NCBI GenBank assembly: GCA_026399435.1
Contig: JAPLQX010000041.1
Span: forward strand, 1-52,951
Origin: Rhodocyclales bacterium
Lineage (GTDB): Bacteria; Pseudomonadota; Gammaproteobacteria; Burkholderiales; Rhodocyclaceae
Length of the DNA: 52,951 nt
Reading direction: 5' to 3'
A model generated the notes under the pieces. The model had not been told where the DNA came from. It made no database searches and saw only the letters and a program-made list of their open reading frames with translations. A program made the translations under genes and the position numbers. Shown piece after piece: positions 9,593 through 22,739 of this stretch. The first letter of the stretch is position 1; each line of letters opens with the position of its first letter.

Positions 9593-10715
9593 GTGCCTCA
9601 CTTTCCGCCCGCCCTTCTAGCCTTGGCCGACGGAACGGTTTTTAGAGGCAAAGGCATCGGCGCCAGCGGCAGCAGCGTGGGCGAAGTGGTGTTCAACACC
9701 GCGCTGTCCGGCTACCAGGAAATCCTGACGGATCCGTCCTACGCCCGCCAGATAGTTACCCTCACGTATCCCCACATCGGCAACTACGGCGTCAATCGCG
9801 AAGACTGCGAAGCCGGGCGCATCCATGCCGCCGGTCTGGTGATCCGCGACCTGCCGCTGTTGGCCTCGAATTTCCGCAGCGAGCAGACGCTCGACGCCTA
9901 CCTGCAAGCCGAAAATGTTCTGGGCCTGGCCGACATCGACACGCGCAAGCTGACCCGCATTCTGCGCGAAAACGGCGCCCAGGCCGGCTGCCTGATGGCG
10001 GGTGAGCAGCTCGACGCCGATGCTGCCGTGGCCCAGGCGCGGGCCTTTTCCGGTCTGGCAGGGATGGATCTGGCGCAGGTGGTCAGCGCGCAGCAGTCCT
10101 ATGCCTGGAGCGAGGGCGAATGGAAACTTGGCGCAGGTTTTGCAAAGCCTGACAATTTCCACTACCACGTGGTCGCCTACGACTTCGGGGTCAAGCGCAA
10201 CATCCTGCGCATGCTGGCTTCGCGCGGCTGCAAGCTCACCGTGGTGCCGGCCAGGACGCCGGCGGCGGAAGTCCTGGCACTCAATCCCGACGGCATCTTC
10301 CTGTCCAACGGGCCTGGTGATCCGGAGCCCTGCGACTATGCCGTGGCGGCGATCCGCGAGTTTCTCGAGCGGCGCCTGCCGACCTTCGGCATCTGCCTCG
10401 GCCATCAGCTGATGGGTCTGGCGGCCGGCGGCAAGACGCTCAAAATGAAATTCGGTCATCATGGCGCCAACCATCCGGTCAAGGATCTCGAAACCGGACA
10501 GGTGCTGATCACCAGCCAGAATCACGGCTTCGCGGTCGATCCTTCGACTCTGCCGGCGAACGTGAAGGTGACTCATGTGTCGCTGTTCGATGGCAGCCTG
10601 CAGGGCATGGCCTGGACCGATCGGCCGGCGTTCTGCTTCCAGGGGCATCCCGAAGCCAGCCCGGGGCCGCACGATGTGGCCTACCTTTTCGACCGCTTCA
10701 CCGGGATGATGGACC

Positions 10716-10723
<8 letters not shown>
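9593..10723 (+). CDS. carA: Carbamoyl-phosphate synthase small subunit (glutaminase)
   Basis: Hydrolyses glutamine and passes ammonia to CarB for carbamoyl phosphate, feeding arginine and pyrimidine synthesis. The 376-residue protein has the N-terminal CarA domain ([31 protein letters not shown]) and a class I glutamine amidotransferase domain with the catalytic Cys in FGICLGHQL and the His/Glu pair in [12 protein letters not shown] choose the GTG at 9593 because GGGAG precedes it by seven bases; the TTG at 9569 has no such site. It overlaps carB by eight bases. Confidence 0.96.
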
Positions 10724-14020
<3,297 letters not shown>

Positions 14021-14024
<4 letters not shown>

Positions 14025-14500
14025 GCGCAAAATTCCCGATTACCCTGCGCGGTGCCGACCTGCTGCGAAAGGAGTTGCAGCGACTGAAGACGGTCGATCG
14101 TCCGGCCGTAATTGCCGCGATCGCCGAGGCGCGCTCGCATGGCGACCTGTCGGAGAACGCCGAGTACGATGCCGCCAAGGAACGCCAGGGCTTCATCGAA
14201 GGTCGCCTCAAGGAGGTCGAGGGGAAGCTGGGCAACGCGCAGATCATCGATCCGGCGTCGCTGGATGCCGACGGCCGCGTCGTGTTCGGCGCCACGGTCG
14301 AGCTCGAAGACCTGGAAAGCGGCAACACCGTCACCTACCAGATCGTGGGCGACGACGAAGCCGATATCAAGTCCGGCATGCTTTCGCTGAATTCCCCGGT
14401 GGCGCGCGCGCTGATCGGCAAGTTTGCCGGCGATGTTGCCGAGGTGCAGACGCCGGGCGGGCGGCGCGAGTACGAAATACTCGACGTCAAGTACGTCTGA
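14021..14500 (+). CDS. greA: Transcription elongation factor GreA
   Basis: Rescues backtracked RNA polymerase by stimulating transcript cleavage. The 159-residue protein has the N-terminal coiled coil with [25 protein letters not shown], which includes the acidic tip residues, and the C-terminal FKBP-like domain ([24 protein letters not shown]-like [14 protein letters not shown]). The start overlaps the carB stop by four bases. The carAB-greA order is seen in other proteobacteria. Confidence 0.97.
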
Positions 14501-14501
14501 T

Positions 14502-14966
14502 ATGAGAGGCCTGACGTCCGCGCTTTACAGCATCGCGGTTGCGGTCTGGGTAGGCGGTCTGCTGGCCATCGGCTTGATCGCCGCACCCGTGTTGTTCACC
14601 CAGCTTGCCGATCGCAGCGTGGCCGGTGGTCTGGCGGGTGCGATGTTCTCGATCACGGCCTGGGTCGGCCTTGTTTGCGGCACTTATCTGATCCTGTTCG
14701 TGCTGTTTGCCAAAGGCTGGCGAGTATTCAAGTCCGGGGTCTTCTGGATTGTGCTGCTGATGCTCGCCCTGACCGCGGCCGGGCACTTCGGCGTGCAGCC
14801 GATACTGGCGCAGCTACAGGCGGACGCCCTGCCGCGCCGGGTCATGGAAAGCGCATTGCGCGATCGCTTCACCACCTGGCACGGCGTGTCGAGCGCGCTC
14901 TATCTGGTGCAAACCCTGCTCGGGATCGCGCTGGTGATACTGCAGGAGCGGGGCAGGGGGCGCTAG
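14502..14966 (+). CDS. DUF4149-type integral membrane protein
   Basis: A 154-residue protein with about four hydrophobic segments (roughly residues 8-30, 45-70, 75-95 and 130-148). The pattern, with VWVGGLLAIGLIAAPVLF near the N terminus and a WHGVSSALYLVQ segment before the last helix, resembles the DUF4149 family often found beside greA in betaproteobacteria. It starts one base after the greA stop. The molecular role of the family is unknown. It meets yhbY tail to tail with two bases between. Confidence 0.75.
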   Translation: MRGLTSALYSIAVAVWVGGLLAIGLIAAPVLFTQLADRSVAGGLAGAMFSITAWVGLVCGTYLILFVLFAKGWRVFKSGVFWIVLLMLALTAAGHFGVQPILAQLQADALPRRVMESALRDRFTTWHGVSSALYLVQTLLGIALVILQERGRGR

Positions 14967-14968
14967 TT

Positions 14969-15382
14969 TCAGCGCTGCTTGCGGTTGCGGGCTTCGCTGC
15001 GGGCGGCAGCCTGCTTCTTGGTCGCCGGCGGCTCCTTGCGGCGTCTTGCCGGAGCCAGCGCGGTGCGTCCCTCCGGGAACTCCTGCGCCGTGGCATCCTT
15101 GGGGTTTTCGCGCCAGAGCACCAGCAGGTTGCCGATGTGCTGCACCTCGGCGCAATTGAGCGCAGTGCAGATTTCAATGAACAGAGCCTCGCGTACTTCC
15201 CGTTCGATGCCGTAAAGTCGCAGCTTGATCAGTTCGTGGGCCTTGAGGCAACGGTCGATCTCCGCCAGGACGGAAGGCGTCAGGCCTTTCTGGCTGATGG
15301 AAACGACGGGATTCAGATGGTGCGCGGCGGCCCTCAGGGCGCGGCGCTGGGTGGGGCTCAGTTGGGCAGTATTTTCAGTCAT
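14969..15382 (-). CDS. yhbY: CRM-domain RNA-binding protein YhbY
   Basis: Associates with pre-50S ribosomal subunits in E. coli. Residues 8-95 form the CRM domain: [31 protein letters not shown], then [10 protein letters not shown] and the GNLLVLWR end. The C-terminal 40 residues are a basic, Lys/Arg-rich extension. Within that tail [13 protein letters not shown] is encoded by a diverged copy of the 40-bp repeat found elsewhere in this window. yhbY is divergent from rlmE (14 bases), a conserved neighbour pair with ftsH. Confidence 0.94.
   Translation of the reverse strand: MTENTAQLSPTQRRALRAAAHHLNPVVSISQKGLTPSVLAEIDRCLKAHELIKLRLYGIEREVREALFIEICTALNCAEVQHIGNLLVLWRENPKDATAQEFPEGRTALAPARRRKEPPATKKQAAARSEARNRKQR
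15041..15080 (-). repeat. Diverged copy of a 40-bp dispersed repeat, inside yhbY
   Basis: Read on the minus strand, this segment matches the repeat at 26642-26681 at 34 of 40 positions; the core AGGGACGCACCGCGCTGG is identical. Here it is translated as part of the yhbY tail, in the frame [12 protein letters not shown], whereas in the other copies the coding gene uses the opposite strand. Confidence 0.6.
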
Positions 15383-15396
15383 GGCGGAATTGTAAC

Positions 15397-16053
15397 GTGA
15401 GCGGCAAGATCGAGAGCAACAAGAAAGACAAGGTCAAGAAGAACAAGACCACCAAGGCCTGGATCACCGAGCACGTCAATGATGCCTACGTGCAGCGTGC
15501 CCGGGCAGAGGGCTGGCGGTCGCGCGCCGCGTTCAAGCTGACCGAAATCGACGACAAGGACAAGCTGCTGAAGCCGGGCATGACGGTAGTCGACCTCGGT
15601 TCGGCACCCGGCAGCTGGTCGCAGGTCGCCGCCAAGCGGATAGCACCGGGCGGGCGCCTGATTGCGCTCGACCTGCTGCCGATGGAGCCCGTGCATGGCG
15701 TCCAGTTCATCCAGGGCGATTTCCACGACGATTCAGTGCTGCAGGCACTGGCCGATGCCCTCGATGGCCGTCAGGTTGATCTTGTATTGTCGGACATGGC
15801 CCCCAATATGTCGGGTATCGGCATGGTCGATCAGGCGCGCGTGATGGTTTTGGCCGAATTGACCCTGGAGTTCTGCGGTCTGCATCTGAAACCCGGGGGC
15901 GACATGCTGGTCAAGGTGTTTCAGGGCGATGGCTTCATGGAATTGCGCCTGGCGCTGCAGCAACAGTTTCAGACCCTGCAGATGAGAAAGCCGGCCGCCT
16001 CGCGCAACCGTAGTGCCGAGATATACCTGCTGGCGAGGAACAAGAAGGCCTGA
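15397..16053 (+). CDS. rlmE: 23S rRNA (uridine-2'-O) methyltransferase RlmE (FtsJ/RrmJ)
   Basis: Methylates U2552 of 23S rRNA in the 50S subunit, using SAM. The 218-residue protein has a basic N-terminal arm ([12 protein letters not shown]), SAM motif [15 protein letters not shown], and the K-D-K-E tetrad recognisable as [24 protein letters not shown] and SAEIYL. It uses a GTG start. It directly precedes ftsH, the standard pair, with an extra promoter for ftsH in the gap. Confidence 0.97.
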   Translation: MSGKIESNKKDKVKKNKTTKAWITEHVNDAYVQRARAEGWRSRAAFKLTEIDDKDKLLKPGMTVVDLGSAPGSWSQVAAKRIAPGGRLIALDLLPMEPVHGVQFIQGDFHDDSVLQALADALDGRQVDLVLSDMAPNMSGIGMVDQARVMVLAELTLEFCGLHLKPGGDMLVKVFQGDGFMELRLALQQQFQTLQMRKPAASRNRSAEIYLLARNKKA

Positions 16054-16070
16054 CGCACGGTCCATCGCGT

Positions 16071-16099
16071 TTGCAGGTCCTGGCGATCAGCATTAGAAT
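16071..16099 (+). promoter_or_regulatory. Sigma-70 promoter for ftsH
   Basis: TTGCAG (16071-16076), 17 bases, then TAGAAT (16094-16099), in the 89-base rlmE-ftsH gap. A start site near 16106 would give a leader of about 35 bases that includes AGAGG before the TTG start of ftsH. No CTTGAA-type heat-shock -35 box is present here. Confidence 0.6.
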
Positions 16100-16142
16100 G
16101 AATTGATATGTAATCCCTATTGAGGGAAAGAGAGGCTCCACC

Positions 16143-18023
16143 TTGAATAACATGTTCAAAAATATGGCGATCTGGCTGGTGATCGGCATTGTCCTGATGA
16201 CGGTGTTCAATCAGTTCAATACGCGCCAGGCCGTGCTCGGATCGCTGGAGTACTCGCAGTTCCTCGAAGAGGTGAAGCAGGGCCGTGTCGTCAAGGTGGT
16301 AATTCAGGGCCGTACGCTGGAAGCCACCACCACAGAAGGCAAGAAAATTACCACTTATGCTCCGCCCGACTTGTGGATGGTCTCCGACCTGCTGAAGAAC
16401 AACGTCAAGGTCGTCGCCAAGCCCGAGGAGGAACAGTCTTTCCTGACCAGTATTTTTGTCTCGTGGTTTCCCATGTTGCTGCTGATCGGCGTCTGGGTAT
16501 TCTTCATGCGCCAGATGCAGGGCGGCGGCAAGGGCGGGGCTTTTTCTTTCGGCAAGAGCCGCGCGCGGATGATGGATGAATCATCCAATACCATCACGTT
16601 CGCCGATGTGGCGGGCTGTGACGAGGCCAAGGAAGAAGTCTACGAAATGGTCGACTTCCTGCGCGATCCGTCGAAGTTCCAGAAACTCGGTGGCCGCATT
16701 CCCCGTGGCGTCCTTCTGGTCGGCGCCCCTGGTACCGGCAAGACGCTGCTGGCCAAGGCGATTGCGGGCGAGGCCAAGGTGCCTTTCTTCTCGATTTCCG
16801 GTTCCGATTTCGTTGAAATGTTCGTCGGTGTCGGCGCCGCGCGCGTGCGCGACATGTTCGATCAGGCCAAGAAGGCTGCACCGTGCATCATCTTCATCGA
16901 CGAACTCGACGCCGTCGGCCGCCAGCGCGGTGCAGGCCTCGGCGGCGGCAACGACGAGCGCGAACAGACCCTGAACCAGATGCTGGTCGAGATGGACGGC
17001 TTCGAACCTTCGGTGGGAGTGATCGTGGTGGCCGCCACCAACCGTCCCGACGTGCTCGACCCGGCGCTGCTGCGCCCCGGCCGTTTCGACCGCCAGGTCG
17101 TGGTGCCGCTGCCCGACATTCGCGGCCGCGAACAGATTCTCAAGGTACATATGCGCAAGGTGCCGGTGGCGCCGGACATCGACGCGTCGATTCTGGCACG
17201 TGGCTGTCCGGGGTTCTCCGGCGCCGACCTGGCTAATCTGGTCAATGAGGCCGCGCTGTTTGCCGCGCGCAGCAACAAGCGCCTGGTGGACATGGAAGAC
17301 TTCGAGCGCGCCAAGGACAAGATCATGATGGGCGCCGAGCGCCGCTCCATGGTCATGCCCGAAGAGGAACGCAGGAACACCGCGTATCACGAATCCGGTC
17401 ACGCCGTGGTGGCCAAGCTGCTGCCCAAGACCGATCCGGTGCATAAGGTGACCGTCATTCCGCGCGGTCGTGCGCTGGGTTTGACCATGCAGTTGCCCGA
17501 TCAGGAACGCTATAGCCAGGATCGCGAACGCCTGCTGTGCACCATTGCCGTCCTGTTCGGTGGCCGCATTGCCGAAGAACTGTTCATGCAGCAGATGACC
17601 ACCGGCGCTTCCAACGATTTCCAGCGCGCCACCGATCTTGCCCGGCGCATGGTGACGCAATGGGGCATGTCCGACAGCCTGGGCCCGATGGTGTACGGTG
17701 AAGAGGAGGGCGAGATTTTCCTCGGCCGGTCCGTAACCACGCACAAGAACATGTCGGAATCGACCATGCAGAAAGTGGATACCGAAATTCGCCGCATGCT
17801 CGACGAGCAATACGCCCGCGCTCGCCGCTTGCTCGAAGACAACCGCGACAAGGTCGAAGCCATGGCCGCGGCCCTGCTGGAGCTGGAGACCATCGACGCC
17901 GACCAGATCAACGACATCATGGCCGGCCTGCCGCCGCGTCCACCCAAGCCTTCCAGTGCGCCGCCCGCACCCCGGGGCGACAGCGCGCCGGGTCCCGAGC
18001 CGACCGCGCCGGCACCGGCCTGA
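16143..18023 (+). CDS. ftsH: ATP-dependent zinc metalloprotease FtsH
   Basis: Inner-membrane AAA+ protease that degrades membrane and short-lived regulatory proteins. The 626-residue protein has two membrane helices (about 5-25 and 100-120), Walker A GAPGTGKT (about 194-201), Walker [12 protein letters not shown], the second region of homology [19 protein letters not shown], and the zinc motif HESGH near residue 416. It starts with TTG, giving [11 protein letters not shown], the family N terminus. The last 25 residues are Pro/Ala-rich. folP and glmM follow, the usual ftsH-folP-glmM order. Confidence 0.98.
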   Translation: MNNMFKNMAIWLVIGIVLMTVFNQFNTRQAVLGSLEYSQFLEEVKQGRVVKVVIQGRTLEATTTEGKKITTYAPPDLWMVSDLLKNNVKVVAKPEEEQSFLTSIFVSWFPMLLLIGVWVFFMRQMQGGGKGGAFSFGKSRARMMDESSNTITFADVAGCDEAKEEVYEMVDFLRDPSKFQKLGGRIPRGVLLVGAPGTGKTLLAKAIAGEAKVPFFSISGSDFVEMFVGVGAARVRDMFDQAKKAAPCIIFIDELDAVGRQRGAGLGGGNDEREQTLNQMLVEMDGFEPSVGVIVVAATNRPDVLDPALLRPGRFDRQVVVPLPDIRGREQILKVHMRKVPVAPDIDASILARGCPGFSGADLANLVNEAALFAARSNKRLVDMEDFERAKDKIMMGAERRSMVMPEEERRNTAYHESGHAVVAKLLPKTDPVHKVTVIPRGRALGLTMQLPDQERYSQDRERLLCTIAVLFGGRIAEELFMQQMTTGASNDFQRATDLARRMVTQWGMSDSLGPMVYGEEEGEIFLGRSVTTHKNMSESTMQKVDTEIRRMLDEQYARARRLLEDNRDKVEAMAAALLELETIDADQINDIMAGLPPRPPKPSSAPPAPRGDSAPGPEPTAPAPA

Positions 18024-18084
18024 CCGCAAAGACAACCCGGACGGGCCGCCGAAGACTTGCCGATTCGGGGGCTCTCGTTCTTTC

Positions 18085-18915
18085 ATGACACAGAATTTTC
18101 ACTGCGGCCGCTTTGTCCTCAATGCCGAGCGCCCGCTCATCATGGGCATCGTCAACCTGTCGGACGACTCGTTTTCCGGCGACGGCCTGCATGGCGATAT
18201 CGCAGCCGCCATTGCCCAGGGCCGGCGGCTGATCGACGAGGGCGCGCACATTCTCGACCTCGGCGCCGAGTCTTCGCGGCCGGGGGCGGCGACGGTGCCG
18301 GTGCAGCAGGAGATCGATCGTCTGCTGCCGGTCTTCGAAGCCCTGCACGACTGCGGCACGCCGCTGTCGATCGACACTGTGAAGCCCGAGGTGATGCGTG
18401 CCGCGCTGGCGGCCGGCGCCGACATGATCAACGACATCAATGCGTTGCGCGCACCGGGCGCAATGGAACTGGTCGCTGCCAGCCGGGCCGGGGTCTGCCT
18501 GATGCACATGCAGGGTGGGCCTGGCACGATGCAGAACGATCCGCATTACGCCGATGTCGTGCTCGAGGTTGCCGAGTTTCTCGCCGAGCGCGTTGCGGCG
18601 GCTGAGGCGGCGGGCATCCCCTTGAACAGGATTGCGGTCGATCCGGGTTTCGGCTTCGGCAAGACCCTCGAGCACAACCTCGAATTGTTGCGCCGCCTGG
18701 ACGAACTGGTGGTGCCGGGGCTGCCCCTGCTGGTGGGTCTTTCGCGCAAGTCGGTGCTGGGCCTGTTGACCGGGCGGGGGGCGCCGGAACGGGTTCATGC
18801 CGGAATTGCGGCCAATGTCCTGGCGGTAGAGCGCGGAGCGCGCATCGTGCGAGTGCATGACGTTGCGGCGACGCGCGATGCGCTGGCGGTACTGCAAGCG
18901 GTGGAGGACTACTGA
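18085..18915 (+). CDS. folP: Dihydropteroate synthase
   Basis: Condenses p-aminobenzoate with the pterin pyrophosphate in folate synthesis; target of sulfonamides. The 276-residue TIM-barrel protein contains LDLGAESSRPGA, SIDTVKPEVM, MIND and the DPGFGFGKT phosphate loop. The first signature reads MGIVNLSDDSFSGDG rather than the common G-I-x-N-x-T-P-D-S-F-S-D-G-G: Thr-Pro is replaced by Ser-Asp. Other active-site segments look intact, so it is probably functional. glmM starts at the next base after its stop. Confidence 0.95.
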   Translation: MTQNFHCGRFVLNAERPLIMGIVNLSDDSFSGDGLHGDIAAAIAQGRRLIDEGAHILDLGAESSRPGAATVPVQQEIDRLLPVFEALHDCGTPLSIDTVKPEVMRAALAAGADMINDINALRAPGAMELVAASRAGVCLMHMQGGPGTMQNDPHYADVVLEVAEFLAERVAAAEAAGIPLNRIAVDPGFGFGKTLEHNLELLRRLDELVVPGLPLLVGLSRKSVLGLLTGRGAPERVHAGIAANVLAVERGARIVRVHDVAATRDALAVLQAVEDY

Positions 18916-20271
18916 GTGGGACGCAAGTATTTCGGTACCGACGGCATTCGCGGTCGCGTCGGGCAGGCACCGATCACGCCGGAGTTCGTCATGCGCCTGG
19001 GCTTTGCTGCAGGTTCGGCGCTGGCGGCGCGCGACGGCCTCCCGGCGGGCGAGCGGCCCACGGTGCTGATCGGCAAGGACACGCGCATTTCCGGCTACAT
19101 GCTGGAAGCCGCGCTCGAGGCCGGGTTTTCCGCCGCGGGGGTCGACGTGATGCTCTGCGGGCCGATGCCGACGCCGGCGGTCGCCTACCTCACGCGTGCC
19201 CTGCGCCTGCAGGCGGGGGTGGTGATCTCCGCCTCGCACAATCCCTACAACGACAACGGCATCAAGTTCTTTTCGGCGCAGGGCACCAAGTTGCCCGACG
19301 CGGTGGAACTCGAGATCGAGGCGCGGCTCGAGCAGCCGATGAGTTGCATGGAGTCGGCGGGGCTCGGCAAGGCGCGCCGCGTCGATGACGCCGCCGGACG
19401 CTACATCGAATTCTGCAAGAGCACCTTCCCCAACGACCTCGACCTGCGCGGTCTCAAGATCGTGGTGGATAGCGCCCACGGCGCGGCCTATCACGTCGCG
19501 CCCAGCGTTTTCCATGAACTCGGCGCCGAGACAGTCGGCGTTGGCGACACGCCGAACGGGCTCAACATCAACCAGGACGTCGGCGCCACGGCGCCCCAGG
19601 CGTTGCGTCGCGCCGTGCTGGAAACCCGCGCCGACTGCGGCATCGCGCTCGACGGCGACGGCGACCGCCTGGTGATGGTCGACGCGGCCGGCACGCTCTA
19701 CGACGGCGACCAGCTGCTTTACGTGATTGCCCGCCATCGTGCGCACAGCCAGCCTGTGCCCGGCGTGGCCGGCACGCTGATGAGCAACCTCGGCTTCGAA
19801 CACGCTCTGGCGCGGCTCGGCATCGCCTGCGGACGCGCCAAGGTGGGTGACCGCTACGTGCTGGAGCTGATGCAGGAAAAGGGCTGGCTCCTGGGCGGCG
19901 AGAACTCCGGGCACATCATCTGTCTCGATCGCCATACCACCGGCGACGGCATCATCGCCGCCTTGCAGGTGTTGGCCGCGCTGCGCGCAACGAACGAGAC
20001 TCTGGCCGAGGCCTGTGCCGATCTGACGCTGTATCCGCAGAAGCTCATCAACGTGAAGATGCCAGCCGGTTTCGACTGGGCGGCAGACGTCGGCATCAAG
20101 TCGGCGGTGAAAACCGCCGAGGCGAAGCTCGATGGCGGCGGGCGAGTACTGCTGCGTCCCTCGGGCACCGAACCCCTGTTGCGGGTGATGGTGGAAGGGC
20201 GCGAATCCTCACTCGTGACGGGGCAGGCCGAGGCCATCGCCGGCGCGGTGCGGCACGCCTTCGGCCAGTAG
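18916..20271 (+). CDS. glmM: Phosphoglucosamine mutase
   Basis: Converts glucosamine-6-phosphate to glucosamine-1-phosphate for peptidoglycan and lipopolysaccharide. The 451-residue protein begins [13 protein letters not shown] and has the catalytic phosphoserine in [13 protein letters not shown] (near residue 102), the metal loop [11 protein letters not shown] and the C-terminal [18 protein letters not shown] start immediately after the folP stop, with GGAGG eight bases upstream, shows coupling. Confidence 0.97.
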   Translation: MGRKYFGTDGIRGRVGQAPITPEFVMRLGFAAGSALAARDGLPAGERPTVLIGKDTRISGYMLEAALEAGFSAAGVDVMLCGPMPTPAVAYLTRALRLQAGVVISASHNPYNDNGIKFFSAQGTKLPDAVELEIEARLEQPMSCMESAGLGKARRVDDAAGRYIEFCKSTFPNDLDLRGLKIVVDSAHGAAYHVAPSVFHELGAETVGVGDTPNGLNINQDVGATAPQALRRAVLETRADCGIALDGDGDRLVMVDAAGTLYDGDQLLYVIARHRAHSQPVPGVAGTLMSNLGFEHALARLGIACGRAKVGDRYVLELMQEKGWLLGGENSGHIICLDRHTTGDGIIAALQVLAALRATNETLAEACADLTLYPQKLINVKMPAGFDWAADVGIKSAVKTAEAKLDGGGRVLLRPSGTEPLLRVMVEGRESSLVTGQAEAIAGAVRHAFGQ

Positions 20272-20302
20272 CTCCCTGCTGACGGCGAGTTCTCAGGGCC
20301 GT

Positions 20303-20755
20303 TCATGGGTTGTGCACTGCGCGCAGCACGGTCTGGGTTTCGTCGTGACGCACGCGGTTGGTAAACCACCAGATTCCCGCTTTCTTGATGGTCCAGTCGG
20401 CTTCCGTGCCGGCCAGCAGCAGCGAGGCCAGCCGTCCCAGCGCCGGCTGATGGCTGACCAGGATGATCGCGCCGGAATGGTCCGGCCAGTCCGCCGCCCC
20501 AAGCAGGTCGGCAGTGCTGGCGTCGACGCCGAGTTGCGTCTTGACCTTGAACGGCAGACCGAGCGTCTGCGCGGTCTGCATCGCGCGCCGCGCGGGGCTG
20601 GAAAGCACGAGCGTATCGCGCAACCGCTGCTGGCGGAGCCATTCGGCCATCTGCTGTGCGTGCCTGAGTCCTCCTGCGGTGAGTTCCCGGTCGGCGTCGG
20701 CGATCGGGCCGCTGCCTTCCTTGGCTTCGCCATGACGCCAGAGTATCAAGTCCAC
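20303..20755 (-). CDS. sixA: Phosphohistidine phosphatase SixA
   Basis: Small histidine-phosphatase-superfamily enzyme; E. coli SixA removes phosphate from phosphohistidine in phosphorelay or PTS-Ntr proteins. The 150-residue protein has the catalytic RHGEA at residues 7-11, SSPARRAMQTAQTL, and the second histidine in LVSHQPALG. GTG start at 20755 with GGAG six bases upstream. It is convergent with glmM and lies 73 bases downstream of the c-di-GMP gene on the same strand. Confidence 0.92.
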   Translation of the reverse strand: MDLILWRHGEAKEGSGPIADADRELTAGGLRHAQQMAEWLRQQRLRDTLVLSSPARRAMQTAQTLGLPFKVKTQLGVDASTADLLGAADWPDHSGAIILVSHQPALGRLASLLLAGTEADWTIKKAGIWWFTNRVRHDETQTVLRAVHNP

Positions 20756-20828
20756 ATTGCGCTCCGCATGAATGAGGCCGGCAGACTACCGCATGCCTGT
20801 GACGCTGGCATTACAGCAGGGGTGCCGG

Positions 20829-22739
20829 CTACACCTCGCAGCAGGGAAGCGGCCCGACAAAGGTTCCCGCAGGGACGCACCGCGCTGGTGCTGGCGACAC
20901 GGCGCCCGGCGCCCCCTCATAGTCTTGCAAGGCGCCACGGACTTGATATTGGCGTCGCTCGACAAACAGCGCACTGCCGGGGATGCGCTTGGCTTCCTTC
21001 TTTGCTTCGCTGAGGGCGGCGGAAACATCATGGTGGCTGGCGAAGGCGCCCGGCGGCACTATTACGCAGCCGATCGACAATGCCGGCAGCGGGTGGAACA
21101 CCGCCTGGCCACGCCTGTCCTCGCCGCAATAGCCGCCAGCCGCAAGGTGCATGGCGTTCGTCACATGCTGCGGCAGCGCGGCGTCGAACTCGTCGATCAC
21201 GCGTCGCAGCCGCGTTTCCCAGTCGCGGCTTTGCAGCAGCACGATGAAATCATCGCCGCCGACATGGCCGACGAAATCGGCATGATCGGCCGTCGCTTCG
21301 GTCAGAAGCGCGCCGAGCTGCTGGATCATCCGGTCGCCGCGCTGGTAGCCGTAGGTGTCGTTGTAGGGTTTGAAGTGGTCGAGATCGCAATAGGCAGCGA
21401 CAAAGCCGAGCTCGGCCTCGATCAGCCGGTCCATCTGTTCGTTGATCGGCACGTTGCCGGGAAGCTGGGTCAGGGGATTGGCATAGCGGGCGGCGCGAAT
21501 CTGCATGTCGGTGATGATCGCCATCAGTTCGCGCAGGAAGCCGATGCCGCGATAGCGGCCCTGCCGCGTGATGACGAAGCTGTCGCATAGCTCAATCCCG
21601 CGCAGGCTGCCGATGGCCTGTGCGACTTCCTGCACGCTTTGTGCCTCGTCGAACAGCAAGGGCCGATCCATGACCATGGTGCAGGGCCGCTTGCCATACA
21701 GCTCGCGGCGAAAGGGGCGGGCAAAGCGGTCGATCAACGCACTGCGCGTGATCAGTCCCACCGGCTGGCCTTTGGCGACCACCGGCACGATGTTGAGTGC
21801 CGACTGGTGCTCGAAGAGGCGGTAGACCGCGTCGTTGTCGGTGTCGGGCGAAACGGGAGGCACTTCGTGCAGCAGCTGGTCGATGCGCGGCATGCGCGGC
21901 CCGTTCGCCGGGCGGGACGGCAATACCAGCCTGCTGTCGTTCGCCGCGGTTGGGTGGGCACGGTGCGACAAGGGCGGAATGATGCGGGCCGGCCGGGCGA
22001 TGCCGAAGCCTTGCAGATAGACAATACCGAGGTCGCGCAGCACCGCCAGTTGCGTCCCGGTTTCAACGCCTTCGGCAATCAGGGCGCTGCCGCAGGCATC
22101 GGCAATCTCGTGCATGGCGCGCACGAAATGCAGCTTGAGCGGATCGGTGTCGATGCCGGAAACGAAGTGGCGGTCTATCTTGACGAACTCCGGGCGCACC
22201 TCGGACCACATGCGCAGATTGGAAAAGCCTTCGCCCATGTCGTCCATGGCGATCTGGATGCCGATCCGGCGAAAGTCCTGCAGGGTCTCCTGCAGATCGG
22301 AGAAATCGGTCACCGACTCGTTTTCGGTCAGCTCGATGACGATCCGCGACGGCGGCACGCCGAGTCGCAGCAGATCCTGGCGCACCGCGACCAGACGTTT
22401 GCGGCTGGCGTGCAGGCAGCCGATGCTCATGTTCACGAAGAGCCGCAGCGCACAATGCTGCTCGGCGAATTGCAGGATGGCGGTTTCCACCGCCAGCCAT
22501 TCGAGTTCGTGCGTCCATTGCTCGGAAGCCGCGGCCGCGAACAAGGCGGCCGGCGTATGCAGTGCCGAATTCTCCGGGCCACGGATCAGCGCTTCGCAGG
22601 CGAAATGGCGTCCCTGACGGACGTCGAAGATGGGTTGGTATACGGCATGCAGCCCGCGATCGTCCATCAGGCTCCGCAGCGCGCGACTGTGAGGACTGGC
22701 GTCTGCGGCGATCTCGTCGCCTTGACTGTAAATGTTCAT
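20829..22739 (-). CDS. EAL-CBS-GGDEF cyclic-di-GMP signalling protein
   Basis: A 636-residue cytosolic protein with the unusual order EAL (about 25-265), CBS pair (about 285-400), GGDEF (about 425-590). The EAL domain keeps its catalytic set: EALIRG, FVNMS, ELTENE, DDMGEGFSN, KIDRHFV, AEGVE and LQGF, so phosphodiesterase activity is likely. The GGDEF site reads GGDDF (from residue 494), an allowed variant, but the inhibitory I-site lacks its Arg (DHAD in place of RxxD). No membrane helix is seen. The last 20 residues, VSPAPARCVPAGT plus a short end, come from the dispersed repeat. Start overlaps the stop of a small upstream ORF (ATGA). Confidence 0.93.
   Translation of the reverse strand: MNIYSQGDEIAADASPHSRALRSLMDDRGLHAVYQPIFDVRQGRHFACEALIRGPENSALHTPAALFAAAASEQWTHELEWLAVETAILQFAEQHCALRLFVNMSIGCLHASRKRLVAVRQDLLRLGVPPSRIVIELTENESVTDFSDLQETLQDFRRIGIQIAMDDMGEGFSNLRMWSEVRPEFVKIDRHFVSGIDTDPLKLHFVRAMHEIADACGSALIAEGVETGTQLAVLRDLGIVYLQGFGIARPARIIPPLSHRAHPTAANDSRLVLPSRPANGPRMPRIDQLLHEVPPVSPDTDNDAVYRLFEHQSALNIVPVVAKGQPVGLITRSALIDRFARPFRRELYGKRPCTMVMDRPLLFDEAQSVQEVAQAIGSLRGIELCDSFVITRQGRYRGIGFLRELMAIITDMQIRAARYANPLTQLPGNVPINEQMDRLIEAELGFVAAYCDLDHFKPYNDTYGYQRGDRMIQQLGALLTEATADHADFVGHVGGDDFIVLLQSRDWETRLRRVIDEFDAALPQHVTNAMHLAAGGYCGEDRRGQAVFHPLPALSIGCVIVPPGAFASHHDVSAALSEAKKEAKRIPGSALFVERRQYQVRGALQDYEGAPGAVSPAPARCVPAGTFVGPLPCCEV
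20863..20902 (+). repeat. 40-bp dispersed repeat, copy A
   Basis: Matches the copy at 26642-26681 at 39 of 40 positions (begins GTTCCCGCAGGGACGCACC, ends TGGCGACACGG). It lies in the 3' end of the c-di-GMP gene, in the opposite orientation, so that gene reads it as VSPAPARCVPAGT. Flanks outside the 40 bases diverge. Confidence 0.8.
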
